Shown here piece after piece: positions 1 through 5,423 of a stretch of 5,961 nt of DNA. Each line of letters begins with the position of its first letter. Position 1 is the stretch's first letter. Origin of the DNA: an uncultured Collinsella sp. Its GTDB lineage: Bacteria > Actinomycetota > Coriobacteriia > Coriobacteriales > Coriobacteriaceae. The stretch is from NCBI GenBank assembly GCA_959602875.1, contig CAUGVQ010000111.1:1-5961 (forward strand), written 5' to 3'. A program made the translations under genes and the position numbers. The notes under the pieces are model-generated. The model was not told the DNA's origin. It made no database searches and worked only from the letters and a program-made list of their open reading frames with translations.

Positions 1-399
1 GACGGCAAGGGCAACGTGGGCCTGGGCATGGGCAAGTCGGCCGAGGTGCCGCTGGCCATCTCCAAGGCCTCGCTCGACGCCAAGAAGCACATGTTCCATG
101 TGCCCGTGACCGAGACCGGCACCATTCCGCATGAGGTCGAGGGTCACTTTGGCGCTGGTAAGATCATCATCAAGCCCGCTATCGAGGGTACCGGCGTTAT
201 CGCCGGCGGCGCCGTGCGCCCCCTCTTCGAGCTGGCCGGCATCAAGAACGTCCTCTCCAAGTCGCTCGGCACCGACAACGGCCTCAACATCATCAAGGCT
301 GCTGCCGAGGGCCTCAAGGAGCTCTCGAGCCCCGAGGAGGTTGCGGAGCGCCGCGGCCTCACCGTCGCTCAGATGTTCGTCGGTGGTAAGGAGCAGTAA
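1..399 (+). CDS. rpsE: 30S ribosomal protein S5, 3' part (N-terminus outside window)
   Basis: S5 sits on the small subunit near the decoding and mRNA-entry region and contributes to translational accuracy. The reading frame is open from base 1 (D-G-K-G-N-V-G-L-G-M-G-K-S), so the window begins inside the conserved S5 double-stranded-RNA-binding domain signature; the first GTG in view (16) is an internal valine and not a start. The C-terminal domain is clear: EGTGVIAGGAVR, an ELAGIKNVLSKSLGT segment, a P-E-E-V-AERRG stretch and the end at TAA 397-399. The 132 codons seen here, against the usual 165-170, suggest that 35-40 N-terminal residues lie upstream. rpmD follows after 2 nt, and its ribosome binding site lies inside the last rpsE codons, so the two are almost certainly co-translated. 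Identification is certain from the sequence. Confidence 0.97.
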   Translation, partial: DGKGNVGLGMGKSAEVPLAISKASLDAKKHMFHVPVTETGTIPHEVEGHFGAGKIIIKPAIEGTGVIAGGAVRPLFELAGIKNVLSKSLGTDNGLNIIKAAAEGLKELSSPEEVAERRGLTVAQMFVGGKEQ

Positions 400-401
400 C
401 G

Positions 402-584
402 ATGGCTGATACCATTAAGATCAAGCAGGTCCGCAGCACCAACGGCTGCAAGAAGGACCAGGTTAGGACCGTTCACGCGCTCGGCCTCAAGAAGATCAAC
501 CACACGCGCGAGATTACCGACAACGAGTCGGTGCGCGGCATGATCTTCAAGGTCAAGCACCTTGTTGAGATTGTAGAGGAGTAG
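402..584 (+). CDS. rpmD: 50S ribosomal protein L30
   Basis: L30 is a small, non-essential-in-some-species protein of the large subunit. The 60-residue product has the standard bacterial length and the family layout: a first beta strand (TIKIKQVRSTNGCKKDQ), the helix with TVHALGLKKINHTRE, then the M-I-F-K-V-K-H-L-V strand and an acidic end. The ATG is supported by AAGGAG at 388-393, eight nt upstream and within rpsE. Its stop (TAG 582-584) overlaps the region that carries the rplO ribosome binding site. Position between S5 and L15 is the invariant spc-operon order. The only mild peculiarity is a cysteine at residue 16 beside the usual basic KKDQ stretch. Confidence 0.97.
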   Translation: MADTIKIKQVRSTNGCKKDQVRTVHALGLKKINHTREITDNESVRGMIFKVKHLVEIVEE

Positions 585-587
585 CAC

Positions 588-1037
588 ATGCAGCTTCACG
601 ATCTTACTCCCGCACCGGGTTCCACCCATCGCCGCAAGCGCATCGGCCGCGGCAACTCCTCTGGTCACGGCACCACTTCGGGCCGCGGTCAGAAGGGCCA
701 GCTCTCCCGCTCCGGTGGCGGTAAGGGCGCCGGCTTCGAGGGTGGCCAGACCCCGCTTGCGATGCGTCTGCCCAAGCTTCCCGGCTTCCGCAACCCCCGT
801 CGCATTGAGTTCAAGGCCATCAACATCGCCCGCCTCGACGAGAAGTTCGAGGACGGCGCGGTGATCGACGGCGCTGCTCTCAAGGCGGCCGGCATCATCA
901 AGAAGGAATTCGAGCCGGTCAAGGTTCTTGGTGAGGGCGAGACCACCAAGAAGTTCACCGTCAAGGTCGACAAGGTTTCGGCTGCGGCCAAGGCCAAGAT
1001 CGAGGCGGCTGGAGGGTCGGTCGAGCTCCCGTGCTAG
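588..1037 (+). CDS. rplO: 50S ribosomal protein L15
   Basis: L15 is a 23S rRNA-binding protein that enters late in large-subunit assembly. The 149-residue product shows the family's long, basic, glycine-rich N-terminal extension (residues about 8-55, with [18 protein letters not shown] and GFEGGQTPL), which threads into rRNA. A globular C-terminal domain follows, with the NIARLDEKF segment, an A-L-K-A-A-G-I-I motif and a terminal [13 protein letters not shown]. The ATG has AGAGGAG at 575-581, six nt upstream. The 3' end overlaps the GTG of secY by 7 nt (1031-1037), so secY translation is probably coupled to termination of rplO. The protein ends in an unpaired cysteine, which is unusual for L15 but harmless to the assignment. 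Confidence 0.97.
   Translation: MQLHDLTPAPGSTHRRKRIGRGNSSGHGTTSGRGQKGQLSRSGGGKGAGFEGGQTPLAMRLPKLPGFRNPRRIEFKAINIARLDEKFEDGAVIDGAALKAAGIIKKEFEPVKVLGEGETTKKFTVKVDKVSAAAKAKIEAAGGSVELPC
1011..1016 (+). promoter_or_regulatory. Candidate ribosome binding site for secY inside rplO
   Basis: GGAGGG at 1011-1016 is the only strong Shine-Dalgarno-like stretch before the secY GTG (1031). The spacer is 14 nt, longer than the 5-10 nt seen for the other genes here. The 7-nt overlap with rplO makes termination-reinitiation coupling an alternative or additional route for SecY synthesis. The GTG is kept because the resulting N-terminus, with [13 protein letters not shown], matches SecY family starts. Confidence 0.45.
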
Positions 1038-2314
1038 ACGCCCTGAAGAACGCTTTTCGCATCAAGGACCTGCGCGAGAAGATTCTCTTCACCATAGCGA
1101 TGCTCGTGCTGTACCGCATCGGTGCGCACGTGCCTGTGCCCGGCATCCCCTTCGGGGAGATGGTGGACCTGTTCAGCGGCGACAACTCTGTCGCCGCTGG
1201 CGCTATGTCGCTGCTGAATCTCTTCTCCGGCGGTGCGCTTAGCTACGTCTCGGTCTTCTCGCTCGGCATCATGCCCTACATCACGAGCTCGATCATCCTT
1301 CAGATGCTCCAGAGCGTGGTTCCGAGCCTGCACGAGCTTGCCCGTGAGGGCGAGGTCGGTCAGACCAAGATCACTCAGTATTCTCGCTATCTGACGCTTG
1401 CGCTCGCCCTTTTGAACTCCATCGGGTACCTGTTCCTGTTCAAGGGCTACGGCATCAACTTCAATGGTGCCGGCGCTCCCGAGATCATCTTCGACATCAT
1501 GATCGTGGGCACGCTCACCGCGGGCGCCATGCTCATCATGTGGATTGGTGAGCTCATCACCCAGCGCGGTATCGGCAACGGTATGTCGCTCATCATCTTC
1601 GCCAACATCATGGCGGGGCTGCCGGCGGCTATCATCTCCTCGGCTTCCGAGGGCACGATGGGCATCGTCGTCACCGTGGTGATCTTTGTGATCATCCTCT
1701 GCGTCATCCCGCTGATCGTGTACCTGGAGCGCGGCCAGCGCCGCATTCCGGTGAGCTACGCCAAGCGCGTGGTCGGCCGTCGCATGATGGGTGGTCAGAC
1801 CACTTATCTTCCGATTAAGGTGAACACCGCCGGCGTTGTGCCGATCATCTTCGCCAGCGCTCTTCTCTACTTCCCGGCCCAGCTCGCCGTGTTCTTCCCC
1901 GGTGTTGGTTGGGTTCAGGCTGTGGCGGGCGCGCTTGCGAGCGGCTGGATCAACTGGATTCTCAACGTTGTTCTGATCGTGTTCTTCGCGTACTTCTACA
2001 CGAGCATGGTCTTCAACCCCGATGAGACGGCTGACAACTTGAAGAAGCAGGGTGGCTTCATTCCCGGCGTTCGCCCGGGCAAGGCCACGGCCGCCTACAT
2101 CAAGAACGCTCTCAACAAGATCACCCTGCCGAGCGCGATCTTCCTGGCGCTCATTGCCATCGTGCCGTCTGTGGTGTTCTCGTTCACGGGCAACCAGCTC
2201 ATCCAGTCCTTCGGCGGTACGTCGGTCCTCATCATGGTCGGCGTTGTGCTCGACACCTTGGCAAAGGTGGAGAGCCAGCTGAAGATGTATGATTATGACG
2301 GGTTCTTCAAGTAG
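1031..2314 (+). CDS. secY: Preprotein translocase subunit SecY
   Basis: SecY is the pore-forming subunit of the SecYEG channel, which moves unfolded proteins across or into the cytoplasmic membrane. At 427 residues it has normal length and ten hydrophobic segments, roughly at 18-37, 68-92, 118-138, 153-173, 182-202, 211-231, 267-287, 306-328, 365-386 and 396-413. The first family signature ([17 protein letters not shown], 77-93) is intact. The second ([18 protein letters not shown], 171-188) is intact too. The plug-helix region lies about 53-66. The cytoplasmic C4 loop ([10 protein letters not shown], 237-246) and C5 loop ([10 protein letters not shown], 341-350) dock SecA and the ribosome; Arg348 corresponds to the critical C5 arginine of Escherichia coli SecY. 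Translation starts at GTG 1031, overlapping rplO. Adenylate kinase follows after 25 nt, the common Gram-positive order. Confidence 0.98.
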   Translation: MLDALKNAFRIKDLREKILFTIAMLVLYRIGAHVPVPGIPFGEMVDLFSGDNSVAAGAMSLLNLFSGGALSYVSVFSLGIMPYITSSIILQMLQSVVPSLHELAREGEVGQTKITQYSRYLTLALALLNSIGYLFLFKGYGINFNGAGAPEIIFDIMIVGTLTAGAMLIMWIGELITQRGIGNGMSLIIFANIMAGLPAAIISSASEGTMGIVVTVVIFVIILCVIPLIVYLERGQRRIPVSYAKRVVGRRMMGGQTTYLPIKVNTAGVVPIIFASALLYFPAQLAVFFPGVGWVQAVAGALASGWINWILNVVLIVFFAYFYTSMVFNPDETADNLKKQGGFIPGVRPGKATAAYIKNALNKITLPSAIFLALIAIVPSVVFSFTGNQLIQSFGGTSVLIMVGVVLDTLAKVESQLKMYDYDGFFK

Positions 2315-2339
2315 CAACACGGCTTGAGAGGAGTCAGCC

Positions 2340-2966
2340 ATGAACATCGTATTGCTGGGAGCTCCGGGCGCGGGCAAGGGTACCGTCGCTCAGGAACTCG
2401 TTGCAGAGTTCGGTTTTGCCCACATCTCGACCGGTGATCTTCTGCGTGCTGCCGTCAAGAGTGGCAGCGACCTTGGCGTCAAGGCCAAGAGCTACATGGA
2501 TGCCGGCGAGCTCGTCCCCGATCAGCTCGTGATCGATCTGGTGAAAGAGCGCCTTGCCGCAGACGACGCCCAGAAGGGCTTCATCTTGGACGGCTTCCCG
2601 CGCAACACCGTTCAGGCGGTCACCCTCGACTCCGAGCTCGGCGCCATGGGCAATCCGCTCGATGCGGCGCTCCTTATCGATGTCGACGCGAAGGTCATTA
2701 TCGATCGTCTCTCGGCTCGCCGCGCCTGCCGCGCCTGCGGCTACACCGGCACCGCCGCTGATGAGGTCTGCCCCAAGTGCGGTGGCGAGATGTATCAGCG
2801 CGACGATGATAAGCCCGAGACGATTGCCAACCGCCTCGATGTGTACGAGAAGAACACGAGCCCGCTCGTGGAGTACTATCGCGGCCAGGGCCGTCTCGAT
2901 GTGGTCGACGGCGTCGGCACCATCGAGGAAGTCCATGATCGTGTGAAGGAAGCTCTCCATCTATGA
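2340..2966 (+). CDS. adk: Adenylate kinase, zinc-type with short LID
   Basis: Cytoplasmic enzyme that interconverts ATP + AMP and 2 ADP. The 208-residue product has the P-loop GAPGAGKGT (7-15), the AMP-binding segment with TGDLLR (31-36), and the family signature FILDGFPRN (81-89). The LID starts near residue 123 (DRLSARR) and carries two CxxC pairs, Cys130/Cys133 and Cys144/Cys147, a structural zinc site typical of Gram-positive enzymes. YQRDDDKPET (152-161) and the following NRL arginine complete the LID hinge. The stretch between the two CxxC pairs is only 10 residues, and the usual YH..FNPP loop is missing, so the LID is about six residues shorter than in Bacillus-type enzymes. The ATG has AGGAG at 2329-2333, six nt upstream. 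The gene ends in a 4-nt overlap with map. Confidence 0.97.
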   Translation: MNIVLLGAPGAGKGTVAQELVAEFGFAHISTGDLLRAAVKSGSDLGVKAKSYMDAGELVPDQLVIDLVKERLAADDAQKGFILDGFPRNTVQAVTLDSELGAMGNPLDAALLIDVDAKVIIDRLSARRACRACGYTGTAADEVCPKCGGEMYQRDDDKPETIANRLDVYEKNTSPLVEYYRGQGRLDVVDGVGTIEEVHDRVKEALHL

Positions 2967-3751
2967 TCAAAATTAAGTCTGCACAAGATATCGAGCAGAT
3001 GAAGAAGGCCGGGGCGCTGTCTAAGATGGCGCTCCGGCACGTTGGTGCCATGGTGCGCCCTGGCGTCTCGACCTTTGAGCTCGATCAGCTCGCCGAGCAG
3101 ATCATCCGTATGCACGGCGGCATCCCCACGTTCAAGGGGTATGGCGGATTCCCCGGTTCCATTTGCGCGTCGTTGAACGATGCGGTGGTGCACGGCATCC
3201 CCAATCCCGACATCATCCTGCGCGACGGCGATATCATCTCGATCGACACCGGCGCAACCGTTGACGGTTGGGTGGGCGATAACGCTTGGACCTTCTACGT
3301 GGGCAACCCCTCGCAGGAGGTTAAGGCCCTTTGCGAGATCACGCTCGACTGCCTGAAGGAGGGCATTGCCCAGGCCGTTCCGGGTAACCGCATCGGCGAC
3401 ATCGGTCATGCCATCCAAAGCTTGGCCGAGCGTCACGGCTATGGCGTGCTTCGCGAGTACGTGGGCCACGGGGTGGGCCGCGTTATGCACGAGGACCCCA
3501 ACGTTCCCAACTGGGGAAAGAAGGGTCGCGGCGTGAAGCTCGAGGCCGGTATGGTCATTGCCATCGAGCCCATGATCACGCTCGGCACCTACCACGTGAG
3601 CGTGGGTCCGGACGGCTGGCTCGTCACCACCGACGACGGTCTGCCCGCCGCGCACTACGAGAACACTATTGCTATCACCAATGACGGCCCGGTTATCCTT
3701 ACGCAGGATGCCCAGGGCGCATGGTGCTCCATGCAGGGCGGCGTGATGTAA
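2963..3751 (+). CDS. map: Methionine aminopeptidase, type I
   Basis: Removes the initiator methionine from nascent proteins after deformylation. The 262-residue product is close to the 264 residues of the Escherichia coli enzyme and has no N-terminal zinc-finger or SH3-binding extension, so it is type Ia. The five metal ligands are all visible: Asp95 (ISIDTG), Asp106 (VGDNAWT), His169 (VGHGVG), Glu202 (IEPM) and Glu233 (HYENT). The substrate-site histidines His77 (VVHGIP) and His176 (MHEDP) are also present, each offset by two from E. coli numbering. The ATG overlaps the adk stop (ATGA, 2963-2966), with AAGGA at 2946-2950, so translational coupling is likely. It is the last gene of the first block and is followed by a hairpin terminator at 3825-3848. 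Confidence 0.98.
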   Translation: MIKIKSAQDIEQMKKAGALSKMALRHVGAMVRPGVSTFELDQLAEQIIRMHGGIPTFKGYGGFPGSICASLNDAVVHGIPNPDIILRDGDIISIDTGATVDGWVGDNAWTFYVGNPSQEVKALCEITLDCLKEGIAQAVPGNRIGDIGHAIQSLAERHGYGVLREYVGHGVGRVMHEDPNVPNWGKKGRGVKLEAGMVIAIEPMITLGTYHVSVGPDGWLVTTDDGLPAAHYENTIAITNDGPVILTQDAQGAWCSMQGGVM

Positions 3752-3824
3752 CGCCTTCGCTTGGCTTGGTTGGCGGGTATTGGAAGATATCCGTAAACGC
3801 TTAGGCCTTCATGGCTCAATCTGA

Positions 3825-3848
3825 AAGGAGGCCCTGTTGGGCCTCCTT
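3825..3848. terminator. Hairpin terminator, probably bidirectional, after map
   Basis: AAGGAGGCCC (3825-3834) pairs perfectly with GGGCCTCCTT (3839-3848) around a TGTT loop, giving a 10-bp GC-rich stem. It lies 73 nt after the map stop and 67 nt beyond the stop of the convergent minus-strand ORF, the expected place for a shared terminator. The downstream T tract is short in both directions (two T on the plus strand, three on the minus), so efficiency is uncertain. The left arm also contains AAAGGAGG, a perfect Shine-Dalgarno sequence, which would be hidden in the stem. Confidence 0.7.
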
Positions 3849-3866
3849 CGCTTATGCGAGGTTTTG

Positions 3867-3892
3867 GCAATGTGCAAGATTTTGCACATTGC
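3867..3892. repeat. Perfect 11-bp palindrome (hairpin or operator-like)
   Basis: GCAATGTGCAA (3867-3877) is exactly repeated in inverted orientation at 3882-3892 around a 4-nt GATT centre. It sits 18 nt after the GC-rich terminator stem and 23 nt past the stop of the minus-strand ORF. Neither side has a T tract, so it is not a standard intrinsic terminator. Possible roles are an operator for a dimeric regulator, an mRNA 3'-end stabiliser for the minus-strand transcript, or a dispersed repeat; the window alone cannot decide. Confidence 0.75.
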
Positions 3893-3915
3893 TTGCAAGA
3901 AGAGCGTCCATTTGA

Positions 3916-4419
3916 TCACTGGCCGCTATCGCGAAGAATTCCTATCCCGCTTTCGTCGTAACGCTCCCTATACCATTTCTTGCAGCATTGATAGTCAAGG
4001 TAAAACAGCGTACGGTCCTGAATGTCGCACTCATCTACTCCGAGAAGCAGACGAGATTCTAGATAGAGGCGGTTGCAGTTAGAGGCGGTGTAACACGTGT
4101 TCTCCTCCACAATGAGAAAGATCTTCTGAAGGTTTCCGGAACTAGTGTCGCGGTAGAGTGGTGAGTTTCTCTCAGAGCGAGGAAATGCAAATAGATGCAG
4201 TCTCATGTTGGCTATGGATCGATGGTGCGCATCGTTGCTGACAGCATACAAGGCGTTCTGCCTGTACATATGTAAGGCGCGGGCCGTCAGAGCGGCGTCT
4301 TCCGGGTCGCTGGTTTCGAAGAAGTCGTAGAGATCGGCCAGCTGACGAGTGAGTTCGTTGAAGCCCAGTCGGTGCATTATGGTCCAATCGACACAAATGG
4401 GGCTGCCCCCGGTGTTCAT
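3916..4419 (-). CDS. Unrecognised 167-residue protein in the map-infA gap
   Basis: I do not recognise this protein. It is read leftward from ATG (complement of 4417-4419) to TGA (complement of 3916-3918); an in-frame TAG four codons upstream of the ATG bars a longer start. The N-terminal half looks helical (residues about 18-60, LGFNELTRQLADLYDFF then ALTARALHMYRQNALYAV). A His-containing stretch follows (DAHHRS, 63-68), and the C-terminal half is rich in tyrosine and cysteine, with Cys109, Cys115, Cys131 and an adjacent Cys145-Cys146 before KKWYRERYDES. There is no signal peptide or membrane segment. The ribosome binding site is weak (AGG eight nt before the ATG). By hand count about 62% of its codons end in G or C, with the 5' half higher; the flanking ribosomal genes look clearly more biased. 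It could be a lineage-specific gene, a recent acquisition or a decaying remnant. Confidence 0.55.
   Translation of the reverse strand: MNTGGSPICVDWTIMHRLGFNELTRQLADLYDFFETSDPEDAALTARALHMYRQNALYAVSNDAHHRSIANMRLHLFAFPRSERNSPLYRDTSSGNLQKIFLIVEENTCYTASNCNRLYLESRLLLGVDECDIQDRTLFYLDYQCCKKWYRERYDESGIGILRDSGQ
4064..4089. repeat. Short direct repeat of TAGAGGCGGT
   Basis: The 10-mer TAGAGGCGGT occurs at 4064-4073 and again at 4080-4089, a period of 16 bp. It lies inside the minus-strand ORF, over codons for about residues 111-119. Sixteen is not a multiple of three, so if it arose as a tandem duplication it would have shifted the frame of an ancestral gene. It may also be chance. Confidence 0.5.
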
Positions 4420-4433
4420 CGGGAACGCCTATC

Positions 4434-4462
4434 AGTATATGAGACGGTGCGAGCGAAGAAAA
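4434..4462 (-). promoter_or_regulatory. Possible sigma-70-type promoter for the minus-strand ORF
   Basis: Read on the minus strand, TATACT (complement of 4434-4439, five of six matches to TATAAT) is preceded by TTTTCT (complement of 4457-4462, three of six matches to TTGACA) with a 17-nt spacer. Transcription would start only a few bases before the ATG at 4419, giving a very short leader. The -35 box is weak, so this is a candidate only. Confidence 0.3.
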
Positions 4463-4488
4463 TTGTGGAGTCGATACGAAAAATCCAC

Positions 4489-4512
4489 GATAGCGTGCGC
4501 GAGTACGCTATC
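4489..4512. repeat. Hairpin with GCGA tetraloop upstream of infA
   Basis: GATAGCGTGC (4489-4498) pairs with GTACGCTATC (4503-4512), with one G-T wobble, around GCGA, which fits the stable GNRA tetraloop class. It lies 41 nt before the infA GTG and its right arm overlaps the best -10-like element (TATCAT, 4509-4514). On the minus strand the stem is followed four bases later by five T residues, so it might also weakly stop leftward transcription. It could act as an operator, an mRNA leader structure or a terminator. Confidence 0.6.
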
Positions 4513-4514
4513 AT
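4509..4514 (+). promoter_or_regulatory. Candidate -10 element for infA
   Basis: TATCAT matches five of six bases of TATAAT and would give a leader of about 33 nt before the GTG at 4554. No convincing -35 box is found 16-18 nt upstream, so the assignment rests on position and on the need for a promoter: map ends at a terminator and the gene between them runs the other way. Confidence 0.25.
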
Positions 4515-4536
4515 ACGCTGTTGCTGTATGTTTCGC

Positions 4537-4545
4537 GAGAGAAAG
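4537..4545 (+). promoter_or_regulatory. Weak ribosome binding site deciding the infA start
   Basis: GAGAGAAAG (4537-4545) is the only purine-rich stretch before infA and is weaker than the AGAGGAG sites of neighbouring genes. It ends eight nt before GTG 4554, which gives the standard 72-residue IF1. A second in-frame GTG at 4548 would add only two residues and is less likely. Confidence 0.4.
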
Positions 4546-4553
4546 ATGTGCTT

Positions 4554-4772
4554 GTGAAGAAGGAAGATGCCATCGAGCTTGAGGGTACGGTCACTGAACC
4601 GCTCCCCAACGCTATGTTCCGCGTCGAGCTTGAGAACGGGGCCTCGGTGCTGTGCTCCATCTCGGGCAAGATTCGCATGAACTACATCCGCATCCTCCCC
4701 GGCGACCGCGTGGTCGTGGAGATTTCTCCCTACGATCTTACGCGCGGGCGCATCACCTATCGCTATAAATAG
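4554..4772 (+). CDS. infA: Translation initiation factor IF-1
   Basis: IF1 binds the ribosomal A site on the 30S subunit and assists IF2 and IF3 during initiation. The product is a single OB fold of 72 residues, exactly the family length, when started at GTG 4554; the frame stays open further upstream, but that extension does not resemble IF1. Hallmarks are [12 protein letters not shown] (2-13), [13 protein letters not shown] (17-29), [15 protein letters not shown] (37-51) and [13 protein letters not shown] (58-70). The loop between Gly29 and Ser37 reads ASVLCSI, so the two histidines present in E. coli IF1 and common in the family are replaced by Ala30 and Ser35, with a cysteine at 34. This is the first gene after the map-infA break. 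It needs its own promoter, because map ends at a terminator and the intervening gene runs in the opposite direction. Confidence 0.97.
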   Translation: MKKEDAIELEGTVTEPLPNAMFRVELENGASVLCSISGKIRMNYIRILPGDRVVVEISPYDLTRGRITYRYK

Positions 4773-4840
4773 CAGCCCGTATCGGGCGGGGAGGGGAGCG
4801 CTCAAGCCCCAAGCTGCTCGACACGCTCATCAGCCGGTTA

Positions 4841-4870
4841 TTCACGTCTGCGGCTGGACGAGTAGATAGT
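4841..4870 (+). promoter_or_regulatory. Possible promoter before rpmJ
   Basis: The 134-nt gap between infA and rpmJ is the longest plus-strand gap inside the second block. TTCACG (4841-4846, four of six matches to TTGACA) and GATAGT (4865-4870, four of six matches to TATAAT) are 18 nt apart and would start a transcript about 30 nt before rpmJ. A small GCCCG/CGGGC hairpin at 4775-4787 just after infA has no T tract. Both signals are weak. Confidence 0.25.
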
Positions 4871-4906
4871 AGGTATACGTTTGAGCACAACTGAGAGGAT
4901 CGCATC

Positions 4907-5020
4907 ATGAAGGTACGTCCTTCCGTCAAGAAGATGTGCGACAAGTGCAAGATCATTAGGCGCCATGGCAAGGTGCTCGTAATCTGCGAGAACCCGCGCC
5001 ACAAGCAGCGTCAGGGTTAA
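4907..5020 (+). CDS. rpmJ: 50S ribosomal protein L36, zinc-binding form
   Basis: L36 is the smallest large-subunit protein and stabilises rRNA folding near the peptidyl-transferase region. The 37-codon frame begins [15 protein letters not shown], the canonical start, and ends NPRHKQRQG. The zinc ligands of the C+ form are all present: Cys11, Cys14, Cys27 and His32. The organism therefore has a zinc-dependent L36 here; many bacteria carry a second, zinc-free paralogue elsewhere, which this window cannot show. AGAGGA at 4894-4899 lies seven nt before the ATG. rpsM follows after 15 nt, so rpmJ-rpsM-rpsK-rpsD are probably one transcript. Confidence 0.97.
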   Translation: MKVRPSVKKMCDKCKIIRRHGKVLVICENPRHKQRQG

Positions 5021-5022
5021 AG

Positions 5023-5029
5023 AGAGGAG
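5023..5029 (+). promoter_or_regulatory. Strong ribosome binding site for the TTG start of rpsM
   Basis: AGAGGAG at 5023-5029 ends six nt before TTG 5036. No ATG or GTG start in frame nearby gives the conserved [10 protein letters not shown]-terminus, so this site fixes TTG as the initiator of S13. Confidence 0.8.
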
Positions 5030-5035
5030 CATACG

Positions 5036-5410
<375 letters not shown>

Positions 5411-5423
5411 GGAGAGCGCTTAG

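Noticed and set aside
16..399. GTG at 16 as an independent start
   Set aside because: The S5 frame is open to base 1 and residues before the GTG match S5; the valine is internal.
1034..2377. 447-codon minus-strand frame opposite secY and the start of adk
   Set aside because: It is the antisense shadow of a high-GC gene; the composition (many D, E, R, H repeats) is the typical artefact and secY on the plus strand is certain.
2334..2960. 208-codon minus-strand frame opposite adk
   Set aside because: Exact antisense mirror of adenylate kinase, caused by GC-biased codons; no independent start signal.
3752..3775. ACGCC/GGCG pairing just after map as a terminator
   Set aside because: Only four base pairs with a 16-nt loop and no T tract; the 10-bp hairpin at 3825-3848 is far stronger.
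3837..4082. 81-codon plus-strand frame starting TTG after an ideal ribosome binding site
   Set aside because: Its ribosome binding site is inside a strong hairpin, the product resembles no family, and it overlaps the minus-strand ORF that has better coding character. Kept only as a question in the findings.
3752..4553. tRNA, transposase fragment, CRISPR repeat or attachment site in the map-infA gap
   Set aside because: No cloverleaf, no terminal inverted repeats with target duplication, no regularly spaced repeats and no transposase or integrase motif could be seen.
4521..4772. Longer infA reading from TTG 4521 (83 codons)
   Set aside because: The added 11 residues do not match IF1, no ribosome binding site precedes the TTG, and GTG 4554 gives the exact family length of 72.
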